This document shows positions 35,790 through 43,604 of a DNA stretch of 64,000 bases, in pieces (the first letter of the stretch is position 1; each line of letters opens with the position of its first letter). Below the pieces are notes generated by a model. That model did no database searches, was not told the DNA's origin, and was given only the letters and a program-made list of their open reading frames with translations. The translations under genes were made by a program, and so were the position numbers. This stretch comes from Bog-473 sp963736525 (GTDB lineage: Bacteria; Actinomycetota; Acidimicrobiia; Acidimicrobiales; RAAP-2): positions 1 to 64,000 of the forward strand of contig CAVTPF010000025.1 of assembly GCA_963736525.1 (NCBI GenBank), written 5' to 3'.

Positions 35790-36997
35790 TGGCCCGACCA
35801 TCCGACACGGCGACACCACCCGCGGACGACACGCGGGGCAGTGGGCGCGAAGAGGAGGTGCGCGACCGCCTGCGGGCCGTGGTCGACCCCGAGCTCGGGG
35901 ACACCATCGTCGACCTGGGCATGGTGCGGGGGGTCACGGTCGATCACGGGGACGTGGTCGTCGAGGTGGCCCTGACCATCGCGGCCTGCCCGCTGCGGAG
36001 CCAGATCGAGCGTGACGTCGTGGGCCACGTCGAGTCGCTGGACTGGGTGCGCTCGGTCGAGGTTCGGGTGGCGGCCATGGACGCCGAGGAGCGTGCAGCC
36101 GTCATGTCCCGGGCCCGCTGGAAGGCGCGCGAGGACGCGCCCGAAACGGCCGTCGCCGCCGGGACCAAGGTGCTCGCCATCGCATCGGGGAAGGGCGGCG
36201 TCGGCAAGTCCTCGGTCACGGTCAACCTCGGGGTCGCGCTGGCCGCTCGCGGCCTCGTGGTGGGCATCCTCGACGCGGACATCTGGGGGTTCTCGATCCC
36301 GCGGCTGCTCGGCATGGAGGGTGACGTGGAGGCGCGCCACGGCAAGATGGTCCCCTTGGAGCGGCGGGTGGGGCCCGGCACGCTCCGCGTGCTCTCCATG
36401 GGGTTCCTGGCCGACGAGGAACAGGCGATCATGTGGCGCGGGCTCGTGCTGAACCGGGCCGTGCAGCAATTCCTTCAGGACGCCCACTGGGGGGACCTCG
36501 ACTACCTGCTCATCGACCTGCCTCCCGGAACGGGCGACATCCAGATGGGCCTGGCGCGGCTGCTGCCACGGACCGAGCTGCTCGTGGTGACCACCCCGCC
36601 GCTCGCCGCCCAGAAGGTGGCGGCGCGGGCGGCGGACATGGCCCGTCGCGGCTACCTGCGGGTGGCCGGGGTCATCGAGAACATGAGCGACTTCACGTGC
36701 GAGCACGGCACGACCTACGCGCTCTTCGGCTCCGGTGGCGGGGAACGCCTGGCCCGCGGGCTCGGCGTCCCCCTCGTCGGCTCCATCCCCCTGCACCCCG
36801 ACCTGGCCGCCGGGGGTGACGAGGGTGTGCCCGTCGCCCTGGCCGGGGAGGGCAGCGAGCTCTCCGACGTGTTCGCGGCGATGGCCCAGGTGATCGCGGA
36901 AGAGGTGGCGCCACTCCTCGACGTCGAGGGGTGCTCGGCCCGGCTCGTGGAGCGGGTGGAGGCGGCCGTGGCCCGGGGCGAGGCCGCGGCGGGCTGA
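35789..36997 (+). CDS. mrp: Mrp/ApbC-family Fe-S cluster carrier ATPase
   Basis: A 402-residue protein with an N-terminal DUF59/MIP18 domain (about residues 20-100: VVDPELGDTIVDLGMV) and a deviant-Walker P-loop ATPase, ASGKGGVGKSSVTVNLG. Switch and B motifs LDADIWGFSIPRLLG and LIDLPPGTGD follow. The ENMSDFTCEHG segment keeps one Cys of the CxxC seen in other Mrp proteins. It acts as a cytosolic Fe-S scaffold or carrier. The GTG start follows a -10 directly, suggesting leaderless mRNA; divergent from erpA. Confidence 0.92.
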   Translation: MARPSDTATPPADDTRGSGREEEVRDRLRAVVDPELGDTIVDLGMVRGVTVDHGDVVVEVALTIAACPLRSQIERDVVGHVESLDWVRSVEVRVAAMDAEERAAVMSRARWKAREDAPETAVAAGTKVLAIASGKGGVGKSSVTVNLGVALAARGLVVGILDADIWGFSIPRLLGMEGDVEARHGKMVPLERRVGPGTLRVLSMGFLADEEQAIMWRGLVLNRAVQQFLQDAHWGDLDYLLIDLPPGTGDIQMGLARLLPRTELLVVTTPPLAAQKVAARAADMARRGYLRVAGVIENMSDFTCEHGTTYALFGSGGGERLARGLGVPLVGSIPLHPDLAAGGDEGVPVALAGEGSELSDVFAAMAQVIAEEVAPLLDVEGCSARLVERVEAAVARGEAAAG

Positions 36998-37016
36998 CCG
37001 GCGCCCCGGGACAGCT

Positions 37017-37242
37017 TCAGGCGGCAGCCCAGCGGCTCTCGATCGTGTCCTCCTGCGGGACGCCACCGGGAGCTGCCGGTCGGTGACGTCGCCGTAGACC
37101 TCGGGGAGGAGCTCATCCACGCTCGCCGCGTCCCGCAGGCGGCCGAGGCTGGCGAGGTACTGATGCAGGTCCCCGTCGGGCGGCCGGATGACGACGGTGG
37201 GGGGGCGGGCCCGATGCCGAAGTCGGGCACCGCCGGGATCAC
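37017..37242 (-). pseudogene. Remnant of an MBL-fold metallohydrolase gene
   Basis: Starts at a GTG overlapping the NUDIX stop (GTGA), reading VIPAVPDFGIGPA, then changes frame at a C7 run (37199-37205) into VVIRPPDGDLHQYLASLGRL, followed by DELLPEVYGDVTDRQLPVAS. A third frame ends in EDTIESRWAAA and a stop. The middle pieces resemble the C-terminal part of actinobacterial MBL-fold proteins, but the HxHxDH metal-binding core is entirely missing. Internal deletion plus at least two frameshifts mark it as decayed. The gene probably once formed a pair with the NUDIX gene. Confidence 0.6.
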
Positions 37243-38213
37243 GGCCCGGCGGGTCGGGGGCCGGGCGCCGCCTCGGGGCCCTCCCGGTTGGCCTTCATGG
37301 AGACGGCACGCACCGCGTCGTTGAAGTCGCCGCGAGCCTCGCCGCTCTCGGGGTCCGAGACGGGCGCCCGCTCGTAGCCCGGATCGCCCGGGAGCACGAT
37401 GCGCATGCCGTTCCCGTCGGGGACCACCTTCGGCTCGATCGCCGGGACGGTGCTCGACGCCCGCTCGGCCGCCGCCAGCAGCTCGTGGCTGGTCGCGAAG
37501 CGACCGATGACCTGGAGGTTGCGGATGGTCGGGAAGATGATGTCGATCTCACCGGCGCGGTGGCGCGCCAACGCGTCGTGGGGCGAGATCCACACCTCGG
37601 CGATCGTCTCGCCCGCGTCGTGCGCCGCGATCTGCCCGGAGGGCGCCGCCGCCACGAAGAAGCGCGTGTCGTAGCGCCGCGGCACGCCGCGCGGGGTGAT
37701 CCAGTGCGCGAAGTAGTGGATGTCACCGACGGAGAGCCGCAGGCGCTCGTCCCGCACCAGGTCGAGAAAGCGGCGCGTCCCGGCGTTGACGGAGGCCCGC
37801 TCGGCGACGAAGCGGGCCTCCTCGGCGGGATCGCCGGCCAGGAGATCGGGCCCAGCGGGGCGCCGGGCCAGCAGCAGACCGGCCTCCTCGAAGGTCTCGC
37901 GCACGACGGCCACCCAGTAGGCGAGGCCGCCCGAGCCGACACCGAGGAGCGCGCTGGCCTCGGCGTCGCTCCGCCCGGCACAGAGCGCCTCGGCCTCCGT
38001 GCCCCCGTCGTGCGGATCGACGGCGCCACCGGGGAACACGTAGGCGCCCCCGACGAAGTCCGAGCGCAGGTTGCGGCGCACCATGAGCACCTGCAGCACG
38101 GACCCGCCCCCGGGGGACGGGACGTCGCGTACGAGCATCACGGTGGCGGCCGGGCGGATCTCCACCGCGCCGGGATCGGGCGCCGGGGCGGGAGGAGAAG
38201 CCGATGGAGGCAC
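37239..38213 (-). CDS. NUDIX hydrolase with an insertion in the Nudix box
   Basis: A 324-residue hydrolase. The Nudix box is split: GGAYVFPGGAVDPHD is followed after about 40 residues by the catalytic VVRETFEEAGLLL. An interrupted box and the large size recall the NUDT19 group of CoA diphosphatases, but substrate cannot be assigned. HYFAHWITPRG and DTRFFVAA are further family features. The GTG at 38213 is taken as the start because the protein core begins soon after; earlier starts would overlap the divergent gene. C-terminal 60 residues are Pro/Gly-rich and low in complexity. Confidence 0.8.
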   Translation of the reverse strand: MPPSASPPAPAPDPGAVEIRPAATVMLVRDVPSPGGGSVLQVLMVRRNLRSDFVGGAYVFPGGAVDPHDGGTEAEALCAGRSDAEASALLGVGSGGLAYWVAVVRETFEEAGLLLARRPAGPDLLAGDPAEEARFVAERASVNAGTRRFLDLVRDERLRLSVGDIHYFAHWITPRGVPRRYDTRFFVAAAPSGQIAAHDAGETIAEVWISPHDALARHRAGEIDIIFPTIRNLQVIGRFATSHELLAAAERASSTVPAIEPKVVPDGNGMRIVLPGDPGYERAPVSDPESGEARGDFNDAVRAVSMKANREGPEAAPGPRPAGP

Positions 38214-38289
38214 GCCTGCAGAGGGTACCGGCAGGAACGGGCGGCGCCCCCGAAGCGGCGGCACCCCTTGGCTAACCTGACCCAACCCC

Positions 38290-39192
38290 ATGAGCCAGAC
38301 CGCCAACGAGACCGCGTCGGCGCCCCTGCTGCGCCAGATCCCGCGCCGCTACCTGGCACTGGGGTTGATCATCGTGGCCATCATCTTGCTGGGCGCACTC
38401 GTCATCGTGCGGGACAGCGCCACACCGGACAGCTCGTCGACGGTCGAGGCGTTCGACCCGGCGCCGTCGTCGCTCATCTCCACGCTGGCCTCCGTGCCGG
38501 CGTCGGTCTACGACACCATCGGGGTCAGCTCGCCGGCGAACCCGGTCACGCCCTTGCAGCCCGCAGGGAACGGGAGCACGCCGCTGTGGCTCGCCACGGC
38601 GAACGGGGCGCCGCCGCTGCCGGTGGTCTTCTTCTACGGCGCCGAGTACGCCCCGTACGCGGCCGTCGAGCGCTGGCCCCTGATCCTGGCCCTGTCTCGC
38701 TTCGGGACCTTCAAGCAGCTCGGGCTGATGCAGTCGAGCCCCACCACGGCCTTCGCCGACCTCTCGACGTTCACATTCTGGCAGTCCACCTACACGAGCA
38801 AGTACGTGATCCTCGAGTCGGTGGAGCGCTACAGCTCCTTGAACCCGACGGGTGCGCGGTATCTCGGCCTGCAGCGCCCCGACGCCAGGCAGGCCGCGGC
38901 GATCGCCAGCTACGGGCAGGGCCCTGACACGTTCCCCCTCCTGGACGTGGCCAATCGCTACGTGCTCTCGGGGGCGAGCTTCACGCCCGCCGTGTTCTCG
39001 GGTCTCTCACAGAGCCAGATCGCCGGGTATCTCGCCTCGCCGACCAGCCCCATGACCCAGGCGGTCGTCGCCGCGGCCAACGAGATCACGGCCTCCATCT
39101 GCGCGGTCGACGGGGGCAGGCCCGACGCAGTGTGCGACTCCCGCGCCGTGCAGGCGGCGGATCAGGCGCTGAAGATCACCCCGACGCACTGA
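38290..39192 (+). CDS. Membrane-anchored DUF929 protein lacking the CXXC
   Basis: A 300-residue protein with an N-terminal membrane anchor (residues 21-40, YLALGLIIVAIILLGALVIV) and an extracytoplasmic thioredoxin-like domain. PVVFFYGAEYAPYAAVERW aligns with the DUF929 active site, but both cysteines of the usual CPYC are alanines (A121, A124). The rest of the family pattern (LILALSRFGTFKQL and DLSTFTFWQSTYTSKYV) is intact, so the fold is kept while redox activity is lost. A single Cys pair remains near the C-terminus (C274, C282). It is divergent from the NUDIX gene. Confidence 0.78.
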   Translation: MSQTANETASAPLLRQIPRRYLALGLIIVAIILLGALVIVRDSATPDSSSTVEAFDPAPSSLISTLASVPASVYDTIGVSSPANPVTPLQPAGNGSTPLWLATANGAPPLPVVFFYGAEYAPYAAVERWPLILALSRFGTFKQLGLMQSSPTTAFADLSTFTFWQSTYTSKYVILESVERYSSLNPTGARYLGLQRPDARQAAAIASYGQGPDTFPLLDVANRYVLSGASFTPAVFSGLSQSQIAGYLASPTSPMTQAVVAAANEITASICAVDGGRPDAVCDSRAVQAADQALKITPTH

Positions 39193-39219
39193 GGCGCCGG
39201 GCCCGGGCCGGCAGTCGGC

Positions 39220-39476
39220 TCAGCTGGCCCGGCGGTCGAGCATCAGCTTGCGCTCGACCTCGTTCATGCCGCCCCAGATCCCGTGGGGCTCCCGGATCCG
39301 GATGGCGTAGTCCAAGCACTCGCCCCGCACGTGACACTGATCACAAATGGCTTTCGCCCGCAGCTCGCGCGAGGCCTTCTCTTCCTTCCGCTCGGCGTGG
39401 GACGGGGGAAAAACACCGCCGCTTGCGGTCCCCGGCACGCTGCCTTCAACTGCCACATCTCTGATCCCTGGCGCAT
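39220..39476 (-). pseudogene. WhiB-family regulator split by a -1 frameshift
   Basis: The C-terminal frame encodes PSHAERKEEKASRELRAKAI, CDQCHVRGEC and HGIWGGMNEVERK, a complete WhiB core apart from the first Cys. That Cys is in the adjacent frame, in MWQLKAACRGPQAAVFFP. The two join perfectly by a -1 shift at TTTTTCCCCC (39413-39404), giving the four cluster cysteines. Without it, the C-terminal frame would begin with a non-WhiB leader. Programmed frameshifting, a missing C in the data, or a true mutation are possible. A divergent Get3-like pair makes it the WhiB4-like position. Start taken at ATG 39476; ATG 39458 is an alternative. Confidence 0.7.
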
Positions 39477-39617
39477 CAAACCCCCCGATAGGGCCAATCA
39501 GAACTCCCCCAGGGGCCAAGCTATCGCCGGGGGAGCTTGCCGTTCAAGGGTCTTGACCAGGATCTTTGGGCGTCGATCGATCCGGGACGCGGGGACGGCA
39601 ACTACGCTCGGCCCAAC

Positions 39618-40604
39618 ATGGACGTGGGTACCTTCTGCGCACAGAGCCACGTCCTCATCGTCGCCGGCAAGGGCGGCGTGGGTAAGACGACGATGAGCGC
39701 GGCGGTGGCCCGGATGGCCGCCGACACGGGACGATCGGTCCTCATCGTCGAACTCGAGGGCAAGTCCGGAATCACGGCCGCCTTCGGGCTGCGCCAGGAC
39801 CTCGGCTACGAAGAGGAGCTGCTGGCCCCTGCCGCCGCCGGCGGTGCGGCGGGGTTGAAGGGCTCGGTGCGGGCCCGGCGCCTCACCCCCGACGACGCGC
39901 TGGTGGAGTATCTCGAAGACCACGGCCTGCGCCGGGTGTCCAGGCGGCTTGCCCACTCCGGGCTCCTCGACGTGGTGGCGACGGCCATCCCGGGCATCCG
40001 CGACGTGCTGGTGCTGGGCAAGGTGAAGCAGCTGGAACGAGAGGCCCTGGCCGACCTGATCGTCGTGGACGCCCCGGCCACCGGCCATGCCATCACCTTC
40101 CTGACCTCCGCCAGCGGGCTGGTGAGCGCCGCCAGGGGAGGCCCGTTGCGGGCCCAGGCCCAGGACGTGGTCGAGCTTTTGAGCAACCCGGCTCGGTGCC
40201 GGGTGATCCTGGTCACGTTGCCCGAGGAGCTGCCGGTCTCGGAGACCATCGAGTCGGCCTACACGCTCGAGGACAAGGCCGGCGTGCAGCTCGGGCCCGT
40301 CATCGTGAACGCGTGCGACCCACGGCCGGTCGGTCTCGACCGGCCGGCCGACGAGGTAGCGGCCGCGGCCGGCGTGGCGCTGCCACCGCGGCACCTGGCG
40401 GCGCTCGAGGAGGCCCGGCGCTTCCGGCTGGCCCGCCATGCCGTGTCCGCCGAGCAGGTCGAACGGCTGCGCCGCGAGCTGCCGTTGCCCCACCTGGTGG
40501 TCCCGGCGCTCGACGCCCCCACCATCGGGGCCGCGGAGACGCAGACACTGGCCGACGCGTTGGCCGAGTCGGTGACGGCCCTCGTGCCCGAGGGCGCCGG
40601 ATGA
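39618..40604 (+). CDS. Get3/ArsA-like ATPase, first of pair
   Basis: A 328-residue deviant-Walker ATPase with VAGKGGVGKTTMSAAVARMA and a DAPATGHAITFL switch-II-like motif. The ATG at 39618 is used since an earlier start adds 27 residues that overlap the divergent promoter region. It overlaps the second ATPase by four bases. In M. tuberculosis the paralogous pair Rv3679-Rv3680 sits beside whiB4 in the same divergent arrangement, and these proteins are Get3-like; substrate here is unknown. They probably act as a heteromer. Confidence 0.88.
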   Translation: MDVGTFCAQSHVLIVAGKGGVGKTTMSAAVARMAADTGRSVLIVELEGKSGITAAFGLRQDLGYEEELLAPAAAGGAAGLKGSVRARRLTPDDALVEYLEDHGLRRVSRRLAHSGLLDVVATAIPGIRDVLVLGKVKQLEREALADLIVVDAPATGHAITFLTSASGLVSAARGGPLRAQAQDVVELLSNPARCRVILVTLPEELPVSETIESAYTLEDKAGVQLGPVIVNACDPRPVGLDRPADEVAAAAGVALPPRHLAALEEARRFRLARHAVSAEQVERLRRELPLPHLVVPALDAPTIGAAETQTLADALAESVTALVPEGAG

Positions 40605-41746
40605 GCACGATGGCCGGGGCGGAGCCGGGTTCGGGGGCCGGCTCGGGGTCCGGGTCGGCAGGGCCGTCCGTCACCCTGCCGGGACTGATCACCGAGCGGT
40701 CGGTCATCGTGTGCTGCGGCTCGGGTGGCGTGGGCAAGACGACCGTGTCGGCCACGTTCGGCCTCGCCGCGGCGCGGGCGGGCCGGCGTGCCTGCGTGGT
40801 CACCGTCGACCCGGCCCGACGCCTCGCGGACGCCCTGGGCGTGCAGTCGCTCCCCAACACGCCCTCGGAGGTCGAAGGTGACTGGCCCGGCCATCTGCAC
40901 GCGCTGATGCTCGACTCCAAGGGCACCTTCGACGACCTGGTGCAGCGGTACGCCCGCACCCCGGAGCAGGCGGAATCGATCCTGGCCAACCGGCTGTACC
41001 AGAACCTGGCCGGCGCGCTCTCGGGCACGCAGGAGTACATGGCCATGGAGAAGCTCTACGAGCTGGTCCACTCCAAGGAGTTCGACGTGGTGGTCGTCGA
41101 CACACCGCCCACCCGCAACGCGCTGGACCTGTTGGACGCGCCCCGGCGGCTGACCCGGTTCTTGGAGAACCGGCTCTTCCGGGCCATCCTGGTGCCCACC
41201 CGCATGTCGCTGCGAGCCGTCAGCGTCGCCACGCAGGCGCTGCTGCGGACGATCGCCAAGGTGGCCGGAGCCGAGATCGTGCAGGACGCGGTCTCGTTCT
41301 TCCAGGCCTTCGAGGGAATGGAGGACGGGTTCCGCAGCCGGGCCAGTGCGGTCCACGATCTGCTGGCCGACCCGTCGACGGCCTACGTACTCGTCACCTC
41401 GGCACGACCCGATGCCATTGCAGAGGCGGGTTTCTTCGCCGACAAGTTGGCCGAGCGCGAGGTGGCGGTGTCGGCGCTCGTGGTCAACCGGATCGCGCCG
41501 TCCTTCGGCGACGGGATCGGCAATGGTGGCGGGCCCGTCGACGGCGCCGTCCCTCCGGCGCCGGGACTGGAGCCGCTCGAGGTGAACCTCACCGAGCTCA
41601 ACATGGTGGCCGCGCGCGAGGAGGCGGCGTTCGCCGGGCTGGCGGCGAAGGTGTCGCCCGCGCCCGTCGGGCGGATCCCGTTGTTCGGTCAGGACGTGCA
41701 CGAGCTGGTGGGCCTGCGACGGGCGGCGGATCACCTCTTCGGCTGA
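40601..41746 (+). CDS. Get3/ArsA-like ATPase, second of pair
   Basis: A 381-residue ATPase with CCGSGGVGKTTVSATFGLAA, the catalytic-dimer Lys pattern GKTT, VTVDPARRLADALG and VVVDTPPTRNALDLLDAP. It starts with a Gly/Ser-rich leader of about 25 residues. ATGA overlap with the first ATPase gene. Both proteins keep a full P-loop, unlike some pairs with one inactive member. Confidence 0.9.
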   Translation: MSTMAGAEPGSGAGSGSGSAGPSVTLPGLITERSVIVCCGSGGVGKTTVSATFGLAAARAGRRACVVTVDPARRLADALGVQSLPNTPSEVEGDWPGHLHALMLDSKGTFDDLVQRYARTPEQAESILANRLYQNLAGALSGTQEYMAMEKLYELVHSKEFDVVVVDTPPTRNALDLLDAPRRLTRFLENRLFRAILVPTRMSLRAVSVATQALLRTIAKVAGAEIVQDAVSFFQAFEGMEDGFRSRASAVHDLLADPSTAYVLVTSARPDAIAEAGFFADKLAEREVAVSALVVNRIAPSFGDGIGNGGGPVDGAVPPAPGLEPLEVNLTELNMVAAREEAAFAGLAAKVSPAPVGRIPLFGQDVHELVGLRRAADHLFG

Positions 41747-41901
41747 ACAAGTCGGCGGCTGACGTGCCCGCCGGCGTGCCCGCCGGCGATGTTTTTCAAA
41801 ACTGTAAATGACTCTGTTTAGAGAACGGGGCGTCGGCACGCCCCGACGCATCGTCGCCACGGGTTACCGTCCCTGCACACGGGTCCGATAGTGTCCGGTC
41901 G

Positions 41902-42357
41902 GTGCAGACCATCCTGGTCGCCAGCGACGCGCCGATCCTCCGACGGGAAATCGAGGCCGTGATCAGCGGGCCCGATGTGGCGATGGATGCAGTGACGTCG
42001 GGTCCCGAGGTGGTGGCGTTCGTCGCCGAGGAATCGCCCGACCTGGTCATCGTCGACATGCAGATGGGCAACATGGGGGGCATGGCCGTGTGCCTGGAGC
42101 TGCGGCTGCAGGAGTCGTACGACGCCGTCGACCACATACCCGTGCTCATGCTGCTCGACCGCCGGCCCGACGTGTTCCTGGCGCGCCGTTCGGGAGCCGA
42201 GGGTTGGCTGGTGAAACCGCTCGACCCGCTGCGACTCCGGCGCGCCGTCAATGCGATTCTGGACGGCGGGACCTTCGCCGACGACTCGTTCACGCCCGTG
42301 CCCGTGCTGGTGGGCGCCGGACCCGAGCTGCAATCGGGACCCGACCCCACCCCCTGA
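41902..42357 (+). CDS. Single-domain response regulator
   Basis: A 151-residue receiver-domain protein. The phospho-acceptor Asp is in DLVIVDMQMGNMGGMAV, and the conserved Lys is in GWLVKPLDPLRLRRAV. There is no output domain; the last 35 residues are Pro/Gly-rich. It starts at a GTG. No histidine kinase is adjacent; CorC follows 12 bases later on the same strand, so co-transcription is likely. Confidence 0.85.
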   Translation: MQTILVASDAPILRREIEAVISGPDVAMDAVTSGPEVVAFVAEESPDLVIVDMQMGNMGGMAVCLELRLQESYDAVDHIPVLMLLDRRPDVFLARRSGAEGWLVKPLDPLRLRRAVNAILDGGTFADDSFTPVPVLVGAGPELQSGPDPTP

Positions 42358-42369
42358 CCCGGCACCCCC

Positions 42370-43341
42370 GTGTCGCACCGGGAGCCTCCCGACCCCCAGC
42401 CGACCAGGCGACCGCGCCGGCTCTGGCGCCGCTCGGCTGACGGCGTGGGCGGAGCCGCGGGGACGAAGCGTCAGCGGCCCTCGCCCCAGGCCGAGGCGTC
42501 GGAACAGGAGCGGATCATCACGGAGGCGCTCGCCGATCTCCGCGACATGGACGTCCGAGAGGTGATGACGCCGCGCGTCGACGTCACCTATCTCACCATC
42601 CCCGTGCACGCCGAGGACATCGCACAGGCGGTGCGGACCTCGGGCCACAGCTGCTTCCCGGTCGTGCACGACGACCTCGACGACCTGATCGGCATCCTGT
42701 TCGTCAACGACATCTTCCGAACGGGCGGCCAGCCCGGAGCCCGGGATCGCGGCGTCCATGGCTCCCCCCGCGACCGGGATGCCACGGACCCGAGCCCGCT
42801 GGAGATCTCCCGCAAGGTCCGCCAGCCCTACCTTTTGCCCGAGTCGCTCGGGATCCTCGAGGCGTTGGCCGACATGCGCAAGCACCGGCGCGCCGTTGCC
42901 GTCGTGGTGGACGAGTACGGGGGCGTGGCCGGTCTGCTGACGGTCAAGGACCTCCTGGAGCCGCTGGTGGGAGACCTCCACGACGAGTTCGACGAAGAGG
43001 ACGAGGCGCTCATCGTCCGGGTCGACAACACGCGCTGGTTGTTGGACGGACAAACCAACGTCGACGACGTGCGCGAGCGACTGGGCATCGACATCCCCGA
43101 CGGCGAATACGTGACGCTGGGGGGACTGCTCTTCGAACGATTCGGCCACATCCCGACCGAGGGAGAGGAGGTCCGGGTCGGCGACTGGAACCTGCGCGTG
43201 GTCGAGATGGACAAGCGCCGGGTGTCCCAGGTCGTGGCGACCTTCGCCGGCGACGGGTACAACGACGGGGACCCAGCCGGGGGCAACGGCGACGAACCGG
43301 GCGGCGGGAGCGGGGGAAGCGGCGAGGCGACGCCGCGGTAG
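42370..43341 (+). CDS. CorC-like CBS-domain protein
   Basis: A 323-residue soluble protein with a basic leader (residues 1-45), two CBS motifs (DVREVMTPRVDVTYL to GILFVND, and QPYLLPESLGILEALADMRK to GLLTVKDLLEPLVG), then a CorC_HlyC transporter-associated domain (LLDGQTNVDDVRERLGID to VVEMDKRRVSQV). It lacks the DUF21 membrane part, so it is of the CorC type, associated with Mg2+/Co2+ efflux or membrane interaction. The tail is Gly/Asp-rich. Start GTG. tRNA-Pro follows 31 bases later. Confidence 0.88.
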   Translation: MSHREPPDPQPTRRPRRLWRRSADGVGGAAGTKRQRPSPQAEASEQERIITEALADLRDMDVREVMTPRVDVTYLTIPVHAEDIAQAVRTSGHSCFPVVHDDLDDLIGILFVNDIFRTGGQPGARDRGVHGSPRDRDATDPSPLEISRKVRQPYLLPESLGILEALADMRKHRRAVAVVVDEYGGVAGLLTVKDLLEPLVGDLHDEFDEEDEALIVRVDNTRWLLDGQTNVDDVRERLGIDIPDGEYVTLGGLLFERFGHIPTEGEEVRVGDWNLRVVEMDKRRVSQVVATFAGDGYNDGDPAGGNGDEPGGGSGGSGEATPR

Positions 43342-43372
43342 TGTGACTGACTGCCTCCCCTTCGGGGGCGGA

Positions 43373-43447
43373 CGGGCTGTGGCGCAGCTTGGTTAGCGCG
43401 CTGCGTTCGGGACGCAGAGGTCCCCGGTTCAAATCCGGGCAGCCCGA
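43373..43447 (+). tRNA. tRNA-Pro(CGG)
   Basis: Acceptor CGGGCTG/CAGCCCG, D arm GCGC/GCGC, anticodon stem CTGCG/CGCAG with loop TTCGGGA (anticodon CGG), T arm CCCGG/CCGGG and discriminator A. CCA is not encoded. It marks the start of a block of accessory genes. Confidence 0.95.
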
Positions 43448-43604
43448 CTCGAATAGTTACTGTCATGGGATGGGCGACTCGGTAGGTGCCGACCTTCGAA
43501 GTCCTCATCGCTCGGCCGTCGCGCGGCAATCCTTAGAGAACCGGGTCTTCGGATTTCAGCGGGGAGCTGACAAGCGTCGAGCTGGCTCATGCATTCCAAC
43601 GACT

